Of a stretch of DNA of 64,000 nucleotides, positions 51,901 through 63,892 are shown piece by piece. Numbering within the stretch: position 1 is the stretch's first letter; each line of letters begins with the position of its first letter. The stretch is from Mytilinidion resinicola (lineage: Eukaryota; Ascomycota; Dothideomycetes; Mytilinidiales; Mytilinidiaceae). Location: the NCBI RefSeq assembly GCF_010093595.1, contig NW_022985443.1:1016928-1080927 (forward strand). Reading direction: 5' to 3'. Position numbers and translations under genes: made by a program. Under the pieces are notes generated by a model. It saw only the letters and a list, made by a program, of their open reading frames with translations. It had not been told where the DNA came from and did no database searches.

Positions 51901-54872
51901 TCCTAAACCTTTTCTATAAAGATTTCTTTAAATTTATTATATTTTTCTGGTATAACTAGTGCTTTTACTGCCTCGGCTAGCTGCCGGCTGCTTAGGGGTC
52001 TAGGCTACTATTAGCTTGCTGCCCTGTCTTTTCTTTAGGCTTTTTTACTTCTTAAGGTATCTATATTAATATTTTGTTTTTACTTAGGCTTATTCTAGTA
52101 TAGGGTGCCTTTTAGTTTGCTTTCCGATTAAATCCTTACTTTACTAGACTTCTAATTAACTTAGGGGTTATACTGCTTTAGCTATAGTATACCTAAGATT
52201 ATATTATATTTTACTATATCGGTTATATCTATACTAATAGTTTCTCTGTATTCTTTAATCTATATAACGCCTGGTCGAGTTTCTATAGTTACCTATCCGT
52301 TACCGTGTTATATAGGTGTGCTATCTACTATATATAGTTTATAGGGTCTGTTTTTCTATTGCTAAGGAATCCGGTTTCTTCTAATAAAGTTATAGAATAT
52401 AAAATTTCCTTGCGCGCTACTATTTAGCAGTGCTTTTACCGGGTTCCTACTAATTTTAACTAATAGAATTACGTGTCTATAGTTCTAAATAGGAATAGAG
52501 TTAGGCTGCGTTGCCGGGTTCCTTTTTTTCTTTATAATATAGGCTTTTCCCACTAGAGTAGCAATAGTTGCGGTTCGCGTTCTTTTGTTTTTAGCTGCTC
52601 TATAGGACCTTGTTTTTAGCTGCTCTAGCCGTCCTATTGCTTAAGCGCCTGCTTATTTTTTAGCTATTCTTATAGCTAATAATTTGTATACTTTGTTTTA
52701 TAATATACTAGATATAAGTTTTAGTAGTATATTTACTAGTTTTTACTTTTCCTATATTCTATTAGGTACTAAGGGTCCGCAACTATAGTAGCTACTTCTA
52801 TAAGTTTATCTTTCTTACCTATAATATAGTGCTCTGTTTCCTTAAATAGTACTAGTTATATAATAATATAATATTTTATCTAATATAGGTACTATTCTTA
52901 ATATTTCTTATATATTACGTGCTCGTCGTATTTATTCTTAATATAAGATACCCAGAATATCTATCTATAAAGTAGGTGGTTTTTATCCAGCTATTTATTT
53001 TCTTTATTATAAACGCCTGTTTTACTAATAGGGTATAAAGCTCTATAGATCTTAATTTTAGTTTGCCTTCTATATAGCTCTAGCGGTTCTTACTCTAGCC
53101 CTATACTAAATTTGCTATTACTAGACTACTTTTCTAGTTCGCGGTTTTTATTACTGTTATAGTATTTTTTACTATTCTTAACAGGTAATTTATTATCTAG
53201 TTCTTGCTAGATATTACGGCTTAGGCCTTTTAATATATCTAATCCTGCGCAGGTTCCTGCGCTAATAGTTGTTGCTAATATTCCTGCGGCTGCGGCTATT
53301 TTTACTTTTTTTTTTCTGGCGAGCTGTCCTGTAACTCTTCCTATAGCTCTTAGGAATTAGTAACTTACTAGTGCTCTTAGCTCTGCGCCTGCTATAGTAT
53401 TTTTAGCTTCTTACGCTTTTTATTCTTTATTAAGGCGTATAAGAATTTCTCTTGCGCTTTATTTATACGTAGCTATAACTCTATTAACCTATATTTCTAT
53501 ATTTAGTAACTTAGCTTTACTATTATCTAGTAGCTCGGGTATATTAGTTTAGGGTTCTAATTATAGTTTAATTATCTAAAACGCCTTATTTGTTTCTAAT
53601 AGGTAGTTAATCTCTATACTCTTAACTTTTATATTAGCGTAGTAGTTGTCTATAAGGTCGCTATTATACTTTTCGTTTCTTATTATAGTAATAGTACGTC
53701 TTTTTACCCTTTATATTAAATAGTACCCTATTGCTTACTTATCTAACTAATAGGTAAAGTAGTTATTATTATAGTATGCAGTCTATAATATAGAATTATA
53801 GCAGTTTATATTCGGTTTTACTATAACTGCTGCTGTTTAGGTGTTTCTAGAGTACTTATTCGCAAAGTATTCCTATTCTCTATATAATAGGCACGCGCTG
53901 TTATATTTTCTTTCTTACCTTTTTTTATTAGTAATTAGTTTACCCTTCTAGTTATTACATTATTTTATAATATTAATCTCTATATAATCTCTATAGTCGC
54001 GGTTGGTTACTCTTAGCTTTGGTCTAGCTAGTTAGGCGTAAGAATAAAGTCCTCTTTTATTTGCCTGTTTTAGTTGTTGCTTATACTATTAACTATTAAT
54101 TTATATTGCTATTTCCTTAAGTTTATAGAGTATTAAAGGCCTTTTACTTTATACGATTTTGTTTTTAATATTTTCTTTAAGACCTCTGTAGTATTATGCT
54201 TATAGAGCCTTATCTCCCTATAATAGCTTAGACGCGATTTATATAAATTCTAAAGTATAGCGGCTGGTTAAGCTCTTCTGCTTTAGAACTGCTATTTTCT
54301 GTTCCGCTGTCCGTTTTTTATTAGTGTTTCCGAAGGTTATCTAAAGTACTAACTCGAAGTATCTGTAGTTGCTAAATATAACGTTTGTTTCTAGTTTCTA
54401 ATTATCTGCGTCGGTGTTGCTAAGCCAGTCTATAAGCATTAGGTTAAACTAGTTAAACGCTTTTTTCTTTAAGAAGGTGGCTGCTATATAGACCTTATCT
54501 AATTTAAATTTAAGGTTGCTTTAGTTTATGCGCAGGTATAGTCTTATCTGCGTTATAAACGCTTGTAAAGCTCCTTTTTCCCTAGTAAACTCTTTAGGCT
54601 TATTTATTTTATAGCCTTTATAGCTAACTATTTTAGTAGTAGTAAGCTTTCCTTAAACGGTCTAGAGATTTCCCTATAGGGCTATAATCTTTTTATTCTT
54701 AGTATTACTAGCTTCTTCTAGTGTTTATATTTATATAAGCAACGCCTATATATATATTACTACCTTAGTTATAGTTAGGGTTAGTCTAGTAGTTATGCTA
54801 CCTAAAGGGGTTAGTAGGGCTATTTTAATTAATCGTCTGTATACGACTCTTTTAATATAGCGGTGTTTAAAG
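48953..54872 (-). pseudogene. third gypsy gag-pol
   Basis: Minus-strand pol. The only sizeable open stretch is RT (51603-51797: '..YLCVDYRQLNKIIIKNRYLLPLISELKN', the gypsy RT motif). Chromodomain about 49,030-49,210, integrase about 49,500-50,300, protease about 52,420, gag about 53,900-54,800. All other frames are closed by RIP-type stops. Confidence 0.85.
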
Positions 54873-55419
54873 TATAACAGGTTGTCTTTTCTATACCTTC
54901 TAAGTGTCTTATACTATAGCAGGGTATAGGCAAGTTATTATTAGGGTGCAATAGTCTTTAAAAAGTAAGGTAATAATTAATTAAGGTCTAAAACAGGGTT
55001 ATTACTTCTAATAGGTAGTATTAAAGTTTTAAGTTAAATATAAGGTTTCTATTTATATAAAGGAGCGTCCCTATATATAAAAGCTCCGTTCTAAGAGATT
55101 TACGGATTACTCTAATCCGTCCCTAGATCGCTCCGATCTATAAACTATCCTTAGATTACGCTAATCTATAAACCGTTCTTAGATTACGCCGATTCTTAGT
55201 CTTTTTCTTCTAATCTATTATATAACCCTTTTATCTCGTAATTCCTATTTTTAGATTATTCCTATCTACTAGCAGTTCGTAGGGGAATCTAGGATCCCTA
55301 CGCGTCCTATATATAACCCTTTTAGTCCCGTAACCTAGTTCTCTATAATTAGTCTTATCTGCTTACTTATCTCCGCAAGTGCCTCTGCGCTCGGGTGGTT
55401 CGTGTTACGGGTTGTAACA
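54873..55419 (-). repeat. third gypsy 5' LTR (547 bp, mosaic type)
   Basis: Same length and block order as 47733-48279 and less mutated at its outer edge (GTTACGGGTTGTAACA at 55404-55419). Confidence 0.9.
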
Positions 55420-58060
55420 CCTAGATAGCCGCCTTTTAATTGCTAATTAAAAGGAATACTATATATACTATTATACTAAGGTCTTATACCTAAAAATTCT
55501 TCTTTACTATAAATAGCCTTTTCCTTAAAAGTATATAGAGGGCTATTTTTAAGCGCTATTTAACTATTAGAAACTAAAGAAATAAAGCCCTAGGCCGCTG
55601 TTAGGGTGCCTACTTATTTAGTAGAAAGGTTTAGTACTATATTTATAAACTATATAGGATTATTAAATACTATAATAGTTCTTTTAACCGCCGGCGTGTT
55701 TATAGAAATACCTGCTATAGTAATTTAGCTAGCTGGTATTGCAATCTATATTAATTATATTAGTTCCTGTCTACTTATAATACTCTACTTTTATTATATA
55801 TAAGCAGTAGTTTTATAAGTTCGCCGGAGATATAATATTCCTCCACGTGATCCTAGTTCTCTACCACGCTGTTATACTTACTATACTACGCTTACTAGAT
55901 CTTATTAAGTATTAATTTCGAATTAAAATTAATTATATTAAGTTAAGTTAATAGATATAAATACACGGCTATAGCTATAGCTACAGCTACTGCTACTGCT
56001 ACTGCTACTGCTATAGCTACTGCTATAGCTATAGCCTGCTATTATTTAATAAGGTGCAGTAGAGCCTGTTAGCCGGCCTTTATAACGCTGTATAATTACT
56101 AGAGCCTTAATAAAAAGAAAAGGATTTATAGAAAGGTCCACCTTATTTAGAATAGGATAATTAAACTACTAGTATTAATAAATATCCTCTAGTATAACTT
56201 TATACTTAGCTATTAATATAGTATATAGTTTTCTATATATTTCGTAATAGTATAGTATACTGTACGTCCCTCTAAATATTCTGTTATATATTAGGTTAAA
56301 ATTATTATTCTTAGCCTTCTTAATCTGCTTAGCAATTAATTAAAGGCCCTACTTAGTAACTTTTCTAATAACCTTACTAAATTTAGGCAGCTTTACCTTA
56401 TGCTAAGGAGCTCTATATTATCGGCTAAGCTAGTTCTTTAGTTCTATACTTTAGCGGTAAATATATTAAAATAGTAGTATAACTATATTATATAAGTTAC
56501 CTATTAAAATCTAAAGATATAATTTAATACTGCTATTTAAACCTTTAAGCTGTAAGGTTATAGTATTGCTAAAGTACGGCAGAAGGCTAGTATAATATAT
56601 AGTAATCTCCTTTTTATATAGCTACTACTCTTTAGTAAGGTAATTAATTAGAAGTTGTTTATACGTATAATTTAATTTTATTTTATTCTAAGCAGCTATA
56701 AACTTATCCTCTATAGGTTTTGCTAGGCAGAAGTTAAGCTTATTAATAAATTTCTTTTAATCTTTCTATATAACCTTAATTTTAGCTATTATTAGATTTT
56801 AAAAGGTATATACTGCATTCTATAGATCTATAGTATTAGTTACTGCTTGCTTATTATTTTTCTAGATAGCTATAGCCTTGCTGGCGATGTTTTTCTACAC
56901 GTGCTATTTGCACAGGAGTTAAAGAATAGTAGGAAAGAACTTAGCCAGCGTATTTTTAAGTGCTAGCTCTTTATTTATAATAAAAACGCCTGGCGAAACT
57001 CCTAGGTACTAGTATATAAAATAAAGCTTATATACTGCAAAAATATAGTCCCCCTCTTCTTCTTCTAGAAGAAAATAATAGCCTAGCTTATAGTTCCTGC
57101 CCTAGTTAGTAATACTATTAATATAGAAAAGTAGTATTTTAAACTTATTTATTTTATAGGTGCAGTTAAGAAGAATAATATTAGGATTCCTCTAGAATAT
57201 CTAAACACTCTTAGGATATATAAAGTATAGATACTTAATATAGTTTACTTTATCTAGCTTATATTTATAGTAGTAATAAGCGTCCGGGTTATTGCTGCTG
57301 TGTTCCTTAAGCACCTTAAGTATAGCCTAAGTTAGAGTAAGCCTCTAAAGCTTTATTTTCTTCTACTCCTATCTCTTATTATATAGGTCCTGTATTATTA
57401 CATCCTTACCTTTAGTAAGTAGGTTGTTGAAGATAGCACTAACAGGCGTGCCTCTATTAAGCTAATTGTATATAGTTTGAATTGTATCCTTATCTAGATC
57501 TCGGTGTACGGCTGGAGTCCCCTTATTAGCATTAAACGGCTCGTGATTGTGAACAGAAACCTCAACTTCAAAGAACTAATTACCTAGCTGTAGATCTCTC
57601 GTGAAAGCTCTTTTTATAAGGCAATTGGACTTCTTTGTACGGGTGTTCTTCTTCCTGTTGGCCGGCTTGTATATACCCGCACAATTGCAATGAACAAGCA
57701 CCTTCCGCACCTGAGGTGGAGTGCGCTTGTCCATTTTATTGTTGTATTTGACGATCGCGTATCCTTCCTTCTTTGCCCAATTATTAACGGACTTCATGCC
57801 CTCATCTACGGATGCATGGCGGCCCCAGGGGGGCGGCCGGAGCGGCATAGCGGTGAGGGTGGTGATGTAGAGGACGTGGTGTTGATGCATTACGAGTGCG
57901 CAGTTGATGTAAATTCCTTATTGAGCACAAATAGTGAGTGAATATGATTGGTGGAACAATATTAATACGGGCCGGCGCTAGGCTAGATGTAGGGGGGGTG
58001 GCAGGAAGAGAAAAGGGGGGTGATGCGGAGAGAATAGGGGGGTGGTAATTAAGCTCGTCC
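55420..58060 (-). mobile_element. MULE, right copy, body and 5' TIR
   Basis: Minus-strand element with TIR GGACGAGCTTAATTACC at 58060. Including its 3' end (47467-47727) it is about 2.9 kb. From about 57,500 to 58,060 the sequence is unmutated and coding. From 55,425 to about 57,480 it is TpA-saturated like the left copy. A trinucleotide-like CTGCTA/CTATAG repeat sits at about 55,965-56,040, matching the left copy. Confidence 0.88.
57576..57890 (-). pseudogene. MULE transposase N-terminal region (only undamaged part)
   Basis: A 104-aa open frame: after 'MPLRPPPWGRHASVDEG' (a likely true start) come 'MKSVNNWAKKEGYAIVKYN', 'VRKVLVHCNCAGIYK' and basic residues. This is the FAR1-like DNA-binding N-terminus typical of fungal Hop-like MULE transposases. 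It stops at TAG 57576-57578, after which the same sense continues to about 57,480 ('VEVSVHNHEPFNANKGTPA') before mutation erases it. The residues beyond include a MULE DDE-type core in decayed form. It cannot make an active enzyme. Confidence 0.75.
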
Positions 58061-58068
58061 TAGTTTAG
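58061..58068 (+). repeat. 8-bp direct repeat TAGTTTAG, right flank of the composite MULE block
   Basis: Directly after the TIR end GCTCGTCC. Identical and in the same orientation as 29366-29373. Confidence 0.85.
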
Positions 58069-58953
58069 CTAGGCCTAGCTAACTAAGCTAGCCCTGGCTA
58101 AACGGCCTATATCGATGCCGCACGCCAAGTCGGGCCAAGACCGTGGTGAATAGGTACACAACAGCAGTGCGGACACCGGTTGTCGGTCCAGCGGGCAGCG
58201 ACGTCGCCGCTGCCAAGGGAACGTAGTAGAACAAGGCGCTGCAGTGGTGTATAAATCCCGAGATGGACCGGAGTAGTGACCCCAGTGGCCGTTACGTCAG
58301 TATCGCAAGCGTGTGCAGCAGACTGTCAAGTTTCGGGTGAGAGTGCAGGTTCCGGTCCAACACTGTGCGATGAGTGGATGTTGACGGTTGCTAAGAGTGG
58401 CTTGTGGATGGTGAAGGAGAAAGAAATGTTTTAATGTTGATGCGAGGGTTGGACATGAGACGAGCTACTATACATAATTTAGTGTACGAAGGTCACTCAC
58501 GCACCTGCAATAGCACACCGATAATCATCAACACTTCCTCCATTCTAAAACACTCGCAAAAATCGCCGCCGTAGCTCACGATCTACATACACAAACAAAA
58601 AAACAAGGTTCGGGGGGAAAGGATCGATCAAAAGGAAAATGTATTAATGGAGCTTGCAAACTAGCAGCGGTGGGGGGTGAGGAACGTTGGAAAACCGGCT
58701 CAAGCTTTTTCTCTATAAATCGGGAGTCGATATATTCGAAAAAAAGAATTACACCTCATCCAGAATTGAGAAGGGTTCCTATGAGCCGGCCCAACTATTA
58801 CCAGTTGTGGTTTTGCAGGCTTTGTAGTGTGTTGGGTTTTTTTTGGGGGGTGTATAATATCGACAACTCCTTTGATCTTCCCTTTCCTCGCAACCTCCCG
58901 TCACTCAGACCTTGGTATTAGAAAAAACATGCAAATCATCAAACAGGACGATT
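58069..58953. other. intergenic, 3' side of PMA1
   Basis: Normal composition. CTAG-rich sequence follows the MULE, then unremarkable DNA and the likely PMA1 3' UTR (poly-A and poly-T/G runs at 58,735-58,850). An 83-aa frame (58670-58921) has no features. Confidence 0.5.
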
Positions 58954-61900
58954 CTACTCGCCCTTCTCGTGCTTTGTCGAGACGCGTTGTAACGAGACAA
59001 CTGTTAAGAATATTAGAATGTTATACTGGTGGAATAATGAACGGATTATAATCTTTTGACTTACCGAAATCTTCTAGTGACCGCTGCTTTTGGTCCTTCT
59101 TTGGCGACTTGCCGTGCATGAGGTTGTCGAATCCGGCGCTGTCCTGGAGGAGGTAATACACACCACCCAGGACGCAGAAGACACCGAAGGAGAAGATCCA
59201 AATACGGACGACAGCAACAATGGAGGTCTGGCCACCAATGAACCAACCAAAGAGACAGAAGAAGGTGGCGATCAAGTCCACAGACAGGATAGCACCGGCA
59301 AGTTGCCACGAGGGGATAGACGACCAGAAAGGACCGTTGGCACGAGTGATGAAGATCAGCCAGTTCTCAGAGAGAGAGATCTGGAGGAAGAGAACTTCGT
59401 CACGAACACCAAAGTTCTGAACAATACCACCGCTAATACCCTGGTGGGCTGCGTTGGGCAGATCCTGGTAGGGGAACATGGTGGTAAGAGTGATCCAGGT
59501 ACCGACGGCGAGGACAACACCGAGAAGGACGGACAAGCCCCAAAGCTTGGGCAGGTTCCACTTGACTGGGGTCTTGGAGAAGGGGGCGTTGTCGTAGGCG
59601 ATGGCAAGAGTGGCGATATCAGCGAAAATAGCGATGAAGACAACGAGTTCCAGATTGAGTGAGGTGTTGAGGATGGCAATCCAGAGACCGAGGAAGAATT
59701 CCAGATGCAGCGAGAGCGCAATACGATAGACAACGTAGGCGTACATACGATGGAAAATTTGGCGAGAGGTCTTGAGAGCATCAATGATGGCGGAGAGACC
59801 GGGGGCAAGGAAAACAATGTCGGCGGCGGAACGGGCAGCATCGGAAGCACCCTCGACGGCGATACCGGTATCGGCCTTCTTGAGAGACGGGGCATCGTTG
59901 ACACCGTCACCAGTCATGGCAACGAGGTAGCCACGCTGTTGCAGAATTTCGACGACGTTGTACTTGTGCTGGGGGAAAACCTCGGCAAAACCATCAGCGG
60001 CCTCGACGAAATCATAGACCTCGGAACCGGGCATCTCTCCTCCTCCACCGAGACCAAGACGTTCAGCGTTGTAGACGTTAGTGCCGAGACCGAGTTGCCG
60101 GGAAGTTTCACGGGCGATACCGACGGCATCACCAGTCAACATTTTGATGGACAGACCGAGAGTCTTGGCTTCGTTGATAGTGCGGGCAGTATCGTGACGA
60201 GGAGGGTCGGAACAAGGCATTATACCAAGGATCTCCCAGCTGGCATCACCACGCTTGCGTGCAACACCGAGGGAACGGAAACCACGAGTAGCGAATTCGG
60301 CAACCTTGTTCTTGTAGGCTTCATCAACAGCTTCGGGAATGGGGTGGTCCTCCTCGACGGTCTTCAAGACGAAAAGAGGAGCGCCCTTGACACAGATGAT
60401 GCGCTCGCCCTGGGGAGACTCGACAACGGCCTGAACCTTCTTGGAGACGGGGTCGAATGGGTGGAAGTCGATGACCTTGTACTTGGAGAGGACGCCCTTG
60501 GCACGCGGGTAGAACTTGAGGGCCTTGAGGAAAGCCTTGTCAATGGCATCAATACCCTTCTTCTTGCGGGAGGCGGCCAAGCAAGCAGTCAACATGAGGT
60601 CTTCGGGCTCAACACCCTCGACAGTGTAGGGTTCGGCGAGAGAGAGCTTGTTCTTGGTCAACGTGCCAGTCTTGTCAGAGCAGAGAATCTCGACACCGGC
60701 CAAAGACTCAATAGCGGAGAGCTTCTGGACGATAGCCTGCTTCCTGGCAAGGTAGGCGGCACCGACAGCCATGGTGGTGGTGACGACGGCGGGGAGACCG
60801 ACGGGCACACCGATGATAGTGATGGCGAGGGTGAACTCGAGGATGGTGACCAGAGAATTGGATCGGTAGAAAGACGACACCCAGACGACGAGCAGTGTGA
60901 TGATGACGAGAATAAGAAGAACCGTGCCAATGCCGTTGAGCACCTCAGTGAAATGACCAGTACCACCGGAGGCAGAGGCTACGAGAGAGGCGGCGCGACC
61001 AACGAAGGTGCTGTCACCCGTGGCAGTGATAACCATGAAAGCTTCCCCACGCTTGACGGCGGACGAGGCATAGCAAGTGTCGCCCTTGTGCTTGTCCACG
61101 GCGAGAGACTCTCCGGTGATGGCGGACTGATCGACCTGGAGGAACGCGTCCTCGGTGACAATGCGGCCGTCGGCGGGGATGATTGTACCTTCTTCGATCT
61201 GGAGGATGTCACCGGGGACGACTTCAGGTGCCTCGACATCGGCGAGAGCACCATCACGGAGAACAGTGGCCTTGAGCGCGAGAGTCTTTTTCAACTCCTC
61301 GACGATGGAACCAGCCTGGAATTCCTGGATGAAACCGACAGAGGCGTTAAGCATGAGCAAGGCGCAAATGACACCGAAATCAACCCAATCCTGGAGACCG
61401 GCAGCGAGAACGGCGGCAGCCTCCATGACGAACTGGATAGGGCCAATGAAGTAACCCAAGAATTTGAGAATCAGATTCTCCTTCTCCTCTGCGCGCTGTT
61501 AGCGGTGCCAAGGCACAGAAATTCCAGACGCGACGTACCCTTCATCTGATTCAGGCCGAACTTCTTTCGGCGGATGAGGACCTCGGCGGAGGTCAGACCG
61601 GTGCGGGTATCGGTCTGGAGCAGGTCCTCGGCGACGGGCCTCGCACCACCAGGCTGTGTGACCTCCTCTTCCTCGGCGTCGATGCCGGCGTCCATGGACT
61701 CGAGCTCCTCGATCAGGGCGTCAATGTCCTCGTCCTCGTCCTCGTCTTGCTCGAGCTTCTTGGGCGGTACATCGTTGCCAGCTTCGGGGTGTTCGGTAGG
61801 ATACTCCTTCTTCTCGTCCTGGGCCGGGCACGTTAGAAGCGGTACAAAGAGCGCGTCGCACCAAGTCGAGCTGCATCGCGCGCAGGCAGTTCCATAGCGC

Positions 61901-62070
61901 GATGGACGAGCAGGCGCGAGGGGAGTCACTCACCAGGCCGCCGGTAGGAATGTCGCTCCCGAGGTGGTTTGGAGGCGTCTCCGTGTGTTCAGAGACACCG
62001 GTATGTGTCTGCATGCGGTCAGCGAGGAGCGAGAGTGTGAATAGGCAAAGAGCGAGCGTACGTCGGCCAT
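58954..62070 (-). CDS. PMA1: plasma-membrane H+-ATPase (P3A-type)
   Basis: Five exons: 62062-62070, 61934-62008, 61539-61818, 59065-61488 and 58954-59000. Introns are 53, 115, 50 and 64 bp, all GT..AG and in frame; product 944 aa. Exon 1 codes only Met-Ala-Asp. The N-terminus is acidic ('[19 protein letters not shown]'), as in fungal Pma1. Then come transmembrane pairs, the TGES loop (about 246-249), the phosphorylated Asp393 in CSDKTGT, '[10 protein letters not shown]', and the hinge '[19 protein letters not shown]', followed by the C-terminal helices. The last exon, [15 protein letters not shown], is the autoinhibitory tail with the usual phosphorylatable Ser/Thr. The pump exports protons using ATP and sets the membrane potential for nutrient uptake. 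Intact and strongly codon-biased, as expected for an abundant protein; the bias opens a 614-aa antisense frame that is not a gene. Confidence 0.97.
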
Positions 62071-63842
62071 GGTGCTGCGACGGCGAGCAGTGAGCTAGCG
62101 ATAAACGACTGCTGGAGGATGTATTGGCGTGTCGCGAGCGGATGTGGTGTTGAGAATGCAGACTGGACGAGGGTTAGCTTTTTGTTGTTGCCGCAATCTC
62201 TTGCGAGGGTCTGTGCGGCAGCTGTCCCGTGGGAGCTCGCCTTGGAGCTTCCCGGTCGCAGCAGCGTACACGACAAGGCGGGCAAAACGCACCTCGGCAG
62301 ACCAATTAGCAGAGAGGCAGCCCAGCTACGCTCACAGAAGACGCAATGGGAGGCTCGCCGTCGAGGAGAGGTGATGCGGAGGGAGTGGAGAGGGGTGGTG
62401 AGCTGGAGGATGAGCACGCCGGGCTAGGTGGCGGGCGGGACGGCGGCTTTATTCATCGAATGCGCCACGGACCACTCCTCTCGCGCTAGCCAATATGCCT
62501 CTGCGAGATAGGCCAAGACGAAGCCCACGCGCCCAGAGCAGCCTGCACCTCAGTGGCCCGGCCGAGAGCAGATGCCAGAACTGCCAACCGGCGATCCCTC
62601 CACGCCGTGCTTCGAGGCCGCGAAAGCATCCTCTTCTGATGCGCCGAAGCCCATTGCAGCTCCATCTCAACCACAGCGCGACGTCTTGGGCGCCTCTTGG
62701 CGGGCCGAACCACGGCACAGCGCCGGACTGGGCCCCGTCGTGACAGGCCCGTCGCTGTTTGGGGCCGTGGACGTAGACAATGGAGCTATGACAGTCGCCA
62801 TTATGCCCCAGCACCAGGGTTCCACGGCAACCTCGCCAGCCTGAAACATGCACCGGTGTTGCTCAGGCGCGGCATTGTCCGCTGGCCGGGCTCAGTAAAC
62901 TGCTTCCAAGATGCAGCGAGACCACGCAGTTCAATAACATCCAATCTCCCGCCATTAAAATCGCTGGCGCCAGATGGGCGAGGCCGAAAATCGCGCTTCG
63001 CTGTGGCTTCTACAACATTCTCCGGCGCCGTATCGAATGCCATGCGTTTAGCCCGATCTGTGACATGGATACGGGCACGTAAACAAGTTTTGCTTCGAAA
63101 CACTGCGGCTCAGGTCCACGAGAAGTGGACATTTAAGGTTGCAGCCCTCAAACACACAAAGAACCATCTCCCCAGCCTCAGTTGACGTCCCGCGACGCAT
63201 TTCCTGACTCCAGCCTCGGCAGGGCTCTTATCTGCCTCGAGGACGCCGGCCGACCGCTGGCATCGACGCCAGGCGCTTCTGTGACCACGCCCAGCTTCTG
63301 GTGTCGCCTTGAACCGGTCGCCAAGACGGCGCTGCTACGAACCCCAAGTCGAATGGCGAGTCTTGCATGCATCATTGAGGCTGTCACCACGATGCCCGGT
63401 CCGGCAAATTCAAGCTTCACATCTCAGCGCCATCCGCCTCTCTCTCCGCACTCTCTGTTCTGTCCCACACATGTCGTCTCTCCCCAGCTTCCCCGCCAGC
63501 GCTCGATTCCCCACTTGCTTTTGACGGCGCCCGCAGGCCCACATTGCCCGTAGCGCGCTCCTTTAGCGAGGCGTGGTGCAAACTTTTCCGCAGAAAGGCT
63601 CAGGTTGCTATGTCGAGCGCTCCCGGCGCAGGCCTGTCGCTGCAGGATCTCTCCCTGCCCTTGTCCAAAGCCGTTGGCTGATGCGCTCCTGGGCGCCCAA
63701 TCACCGTGACGGGTTTCACCCACCTCTGCGAATGACGGCAAGGCTTGCGGGACTTATGCAGCCTGCTGGCCCTCTCAACGTCGGTCAGCAGTATTCATCA
63801 GCCAAGAGCCCAACACAGCGTGTGGTGATGCTTCCCGTCGCC
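62071..63842. other. PMA1 leader and promoter region; no further gene seen
   Basis: Immediately upstream of the PMA1 start. Open frames of up to 162 aa exist on both strands (62449-62853, 62697-63185, 63182-63553), but they overlap each other, show no domain and arise from GC-rich sequence. A long promoter/leader is normal for PMA1 genes. I find no motif I would assign. Confidence 0.5.
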
Positions 63843-63892
63843 GGTGCATCCGCTGCTCAACGTCGACGGTGCATCCGCTGCTCAACGTCGAC
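63843..63892 (+). repeat. perfect 25-bp tandem duplication
   Basis: Two adjacent identical units beginning GGTGCATCCGCTGCTCAACG and ending TCGAC (63843-63867 and 63868-63892). No mismatch, so recent or assembly-related. No coding context. Confidence 0.9.

Larger units (their letters stand above)
47733..55419 (-). mobile_element. Ty3/gypsy chromovirus, third element (minus strand, inside right MULE)
   Basis: 7687 bp with 547-bp LTRs at 54873-55419 (5') and 47733-48279 (3') and target duplication CCTAG. Same family as the nested pair, but strongly mutated, with TpG/CpA almost gone. It lies within the right MULE about 260 bp from the 3' TIR. Confidence 0.93.
29374..58060. mobile_element. composite MULE block, 28.7 kb, flanked by an 8-bp direct repeat
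   Basis: Both outer ends are MULE 5' terminal repeats facing outward: GGACAAGCTTAATTAC on the left, and the reverse complement of GGACGAGCTTAATTACC on the right. Each is immediately bounded by TAGTTTAG. Inside are a left MULE lacking its last about 170 bp, a complete right MULE in opposite orientation, and three gypsy retrotransposons that arrived later. Without the gypsy elements the structure would be about 5.6 kb of tail-to-tail inverted MULEs. The target duplication at the outermost ends suggests that the pair inserted as one unit. Confidence 0.7.

Noticed and set aside
28710..58060. tRNA or rRNA genes in the AT-rich island
   Set aside because: No cloverleaf-capable sequence with the conserved T-arm text or rRNA motifs was seen by eye; the whole stretch is accounted for by transposons.
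59705..61549. 614-aa open frame on the plus strand across PMA1
   Set aside because: It is exactly antisense to the PMA1 coding exon, contains no domain, and results from strong codon bias (few minus-frame stops). The minus-strand product is an unmistakable P-type ATPase.
62449..63553. Several 70-160-aa frames upstream of PMA1
   Set aside because: They overlap on both strands, are Arg/Pro/Ala-rich without domains and have no splice support; typical of GC-rich promoter DNA.
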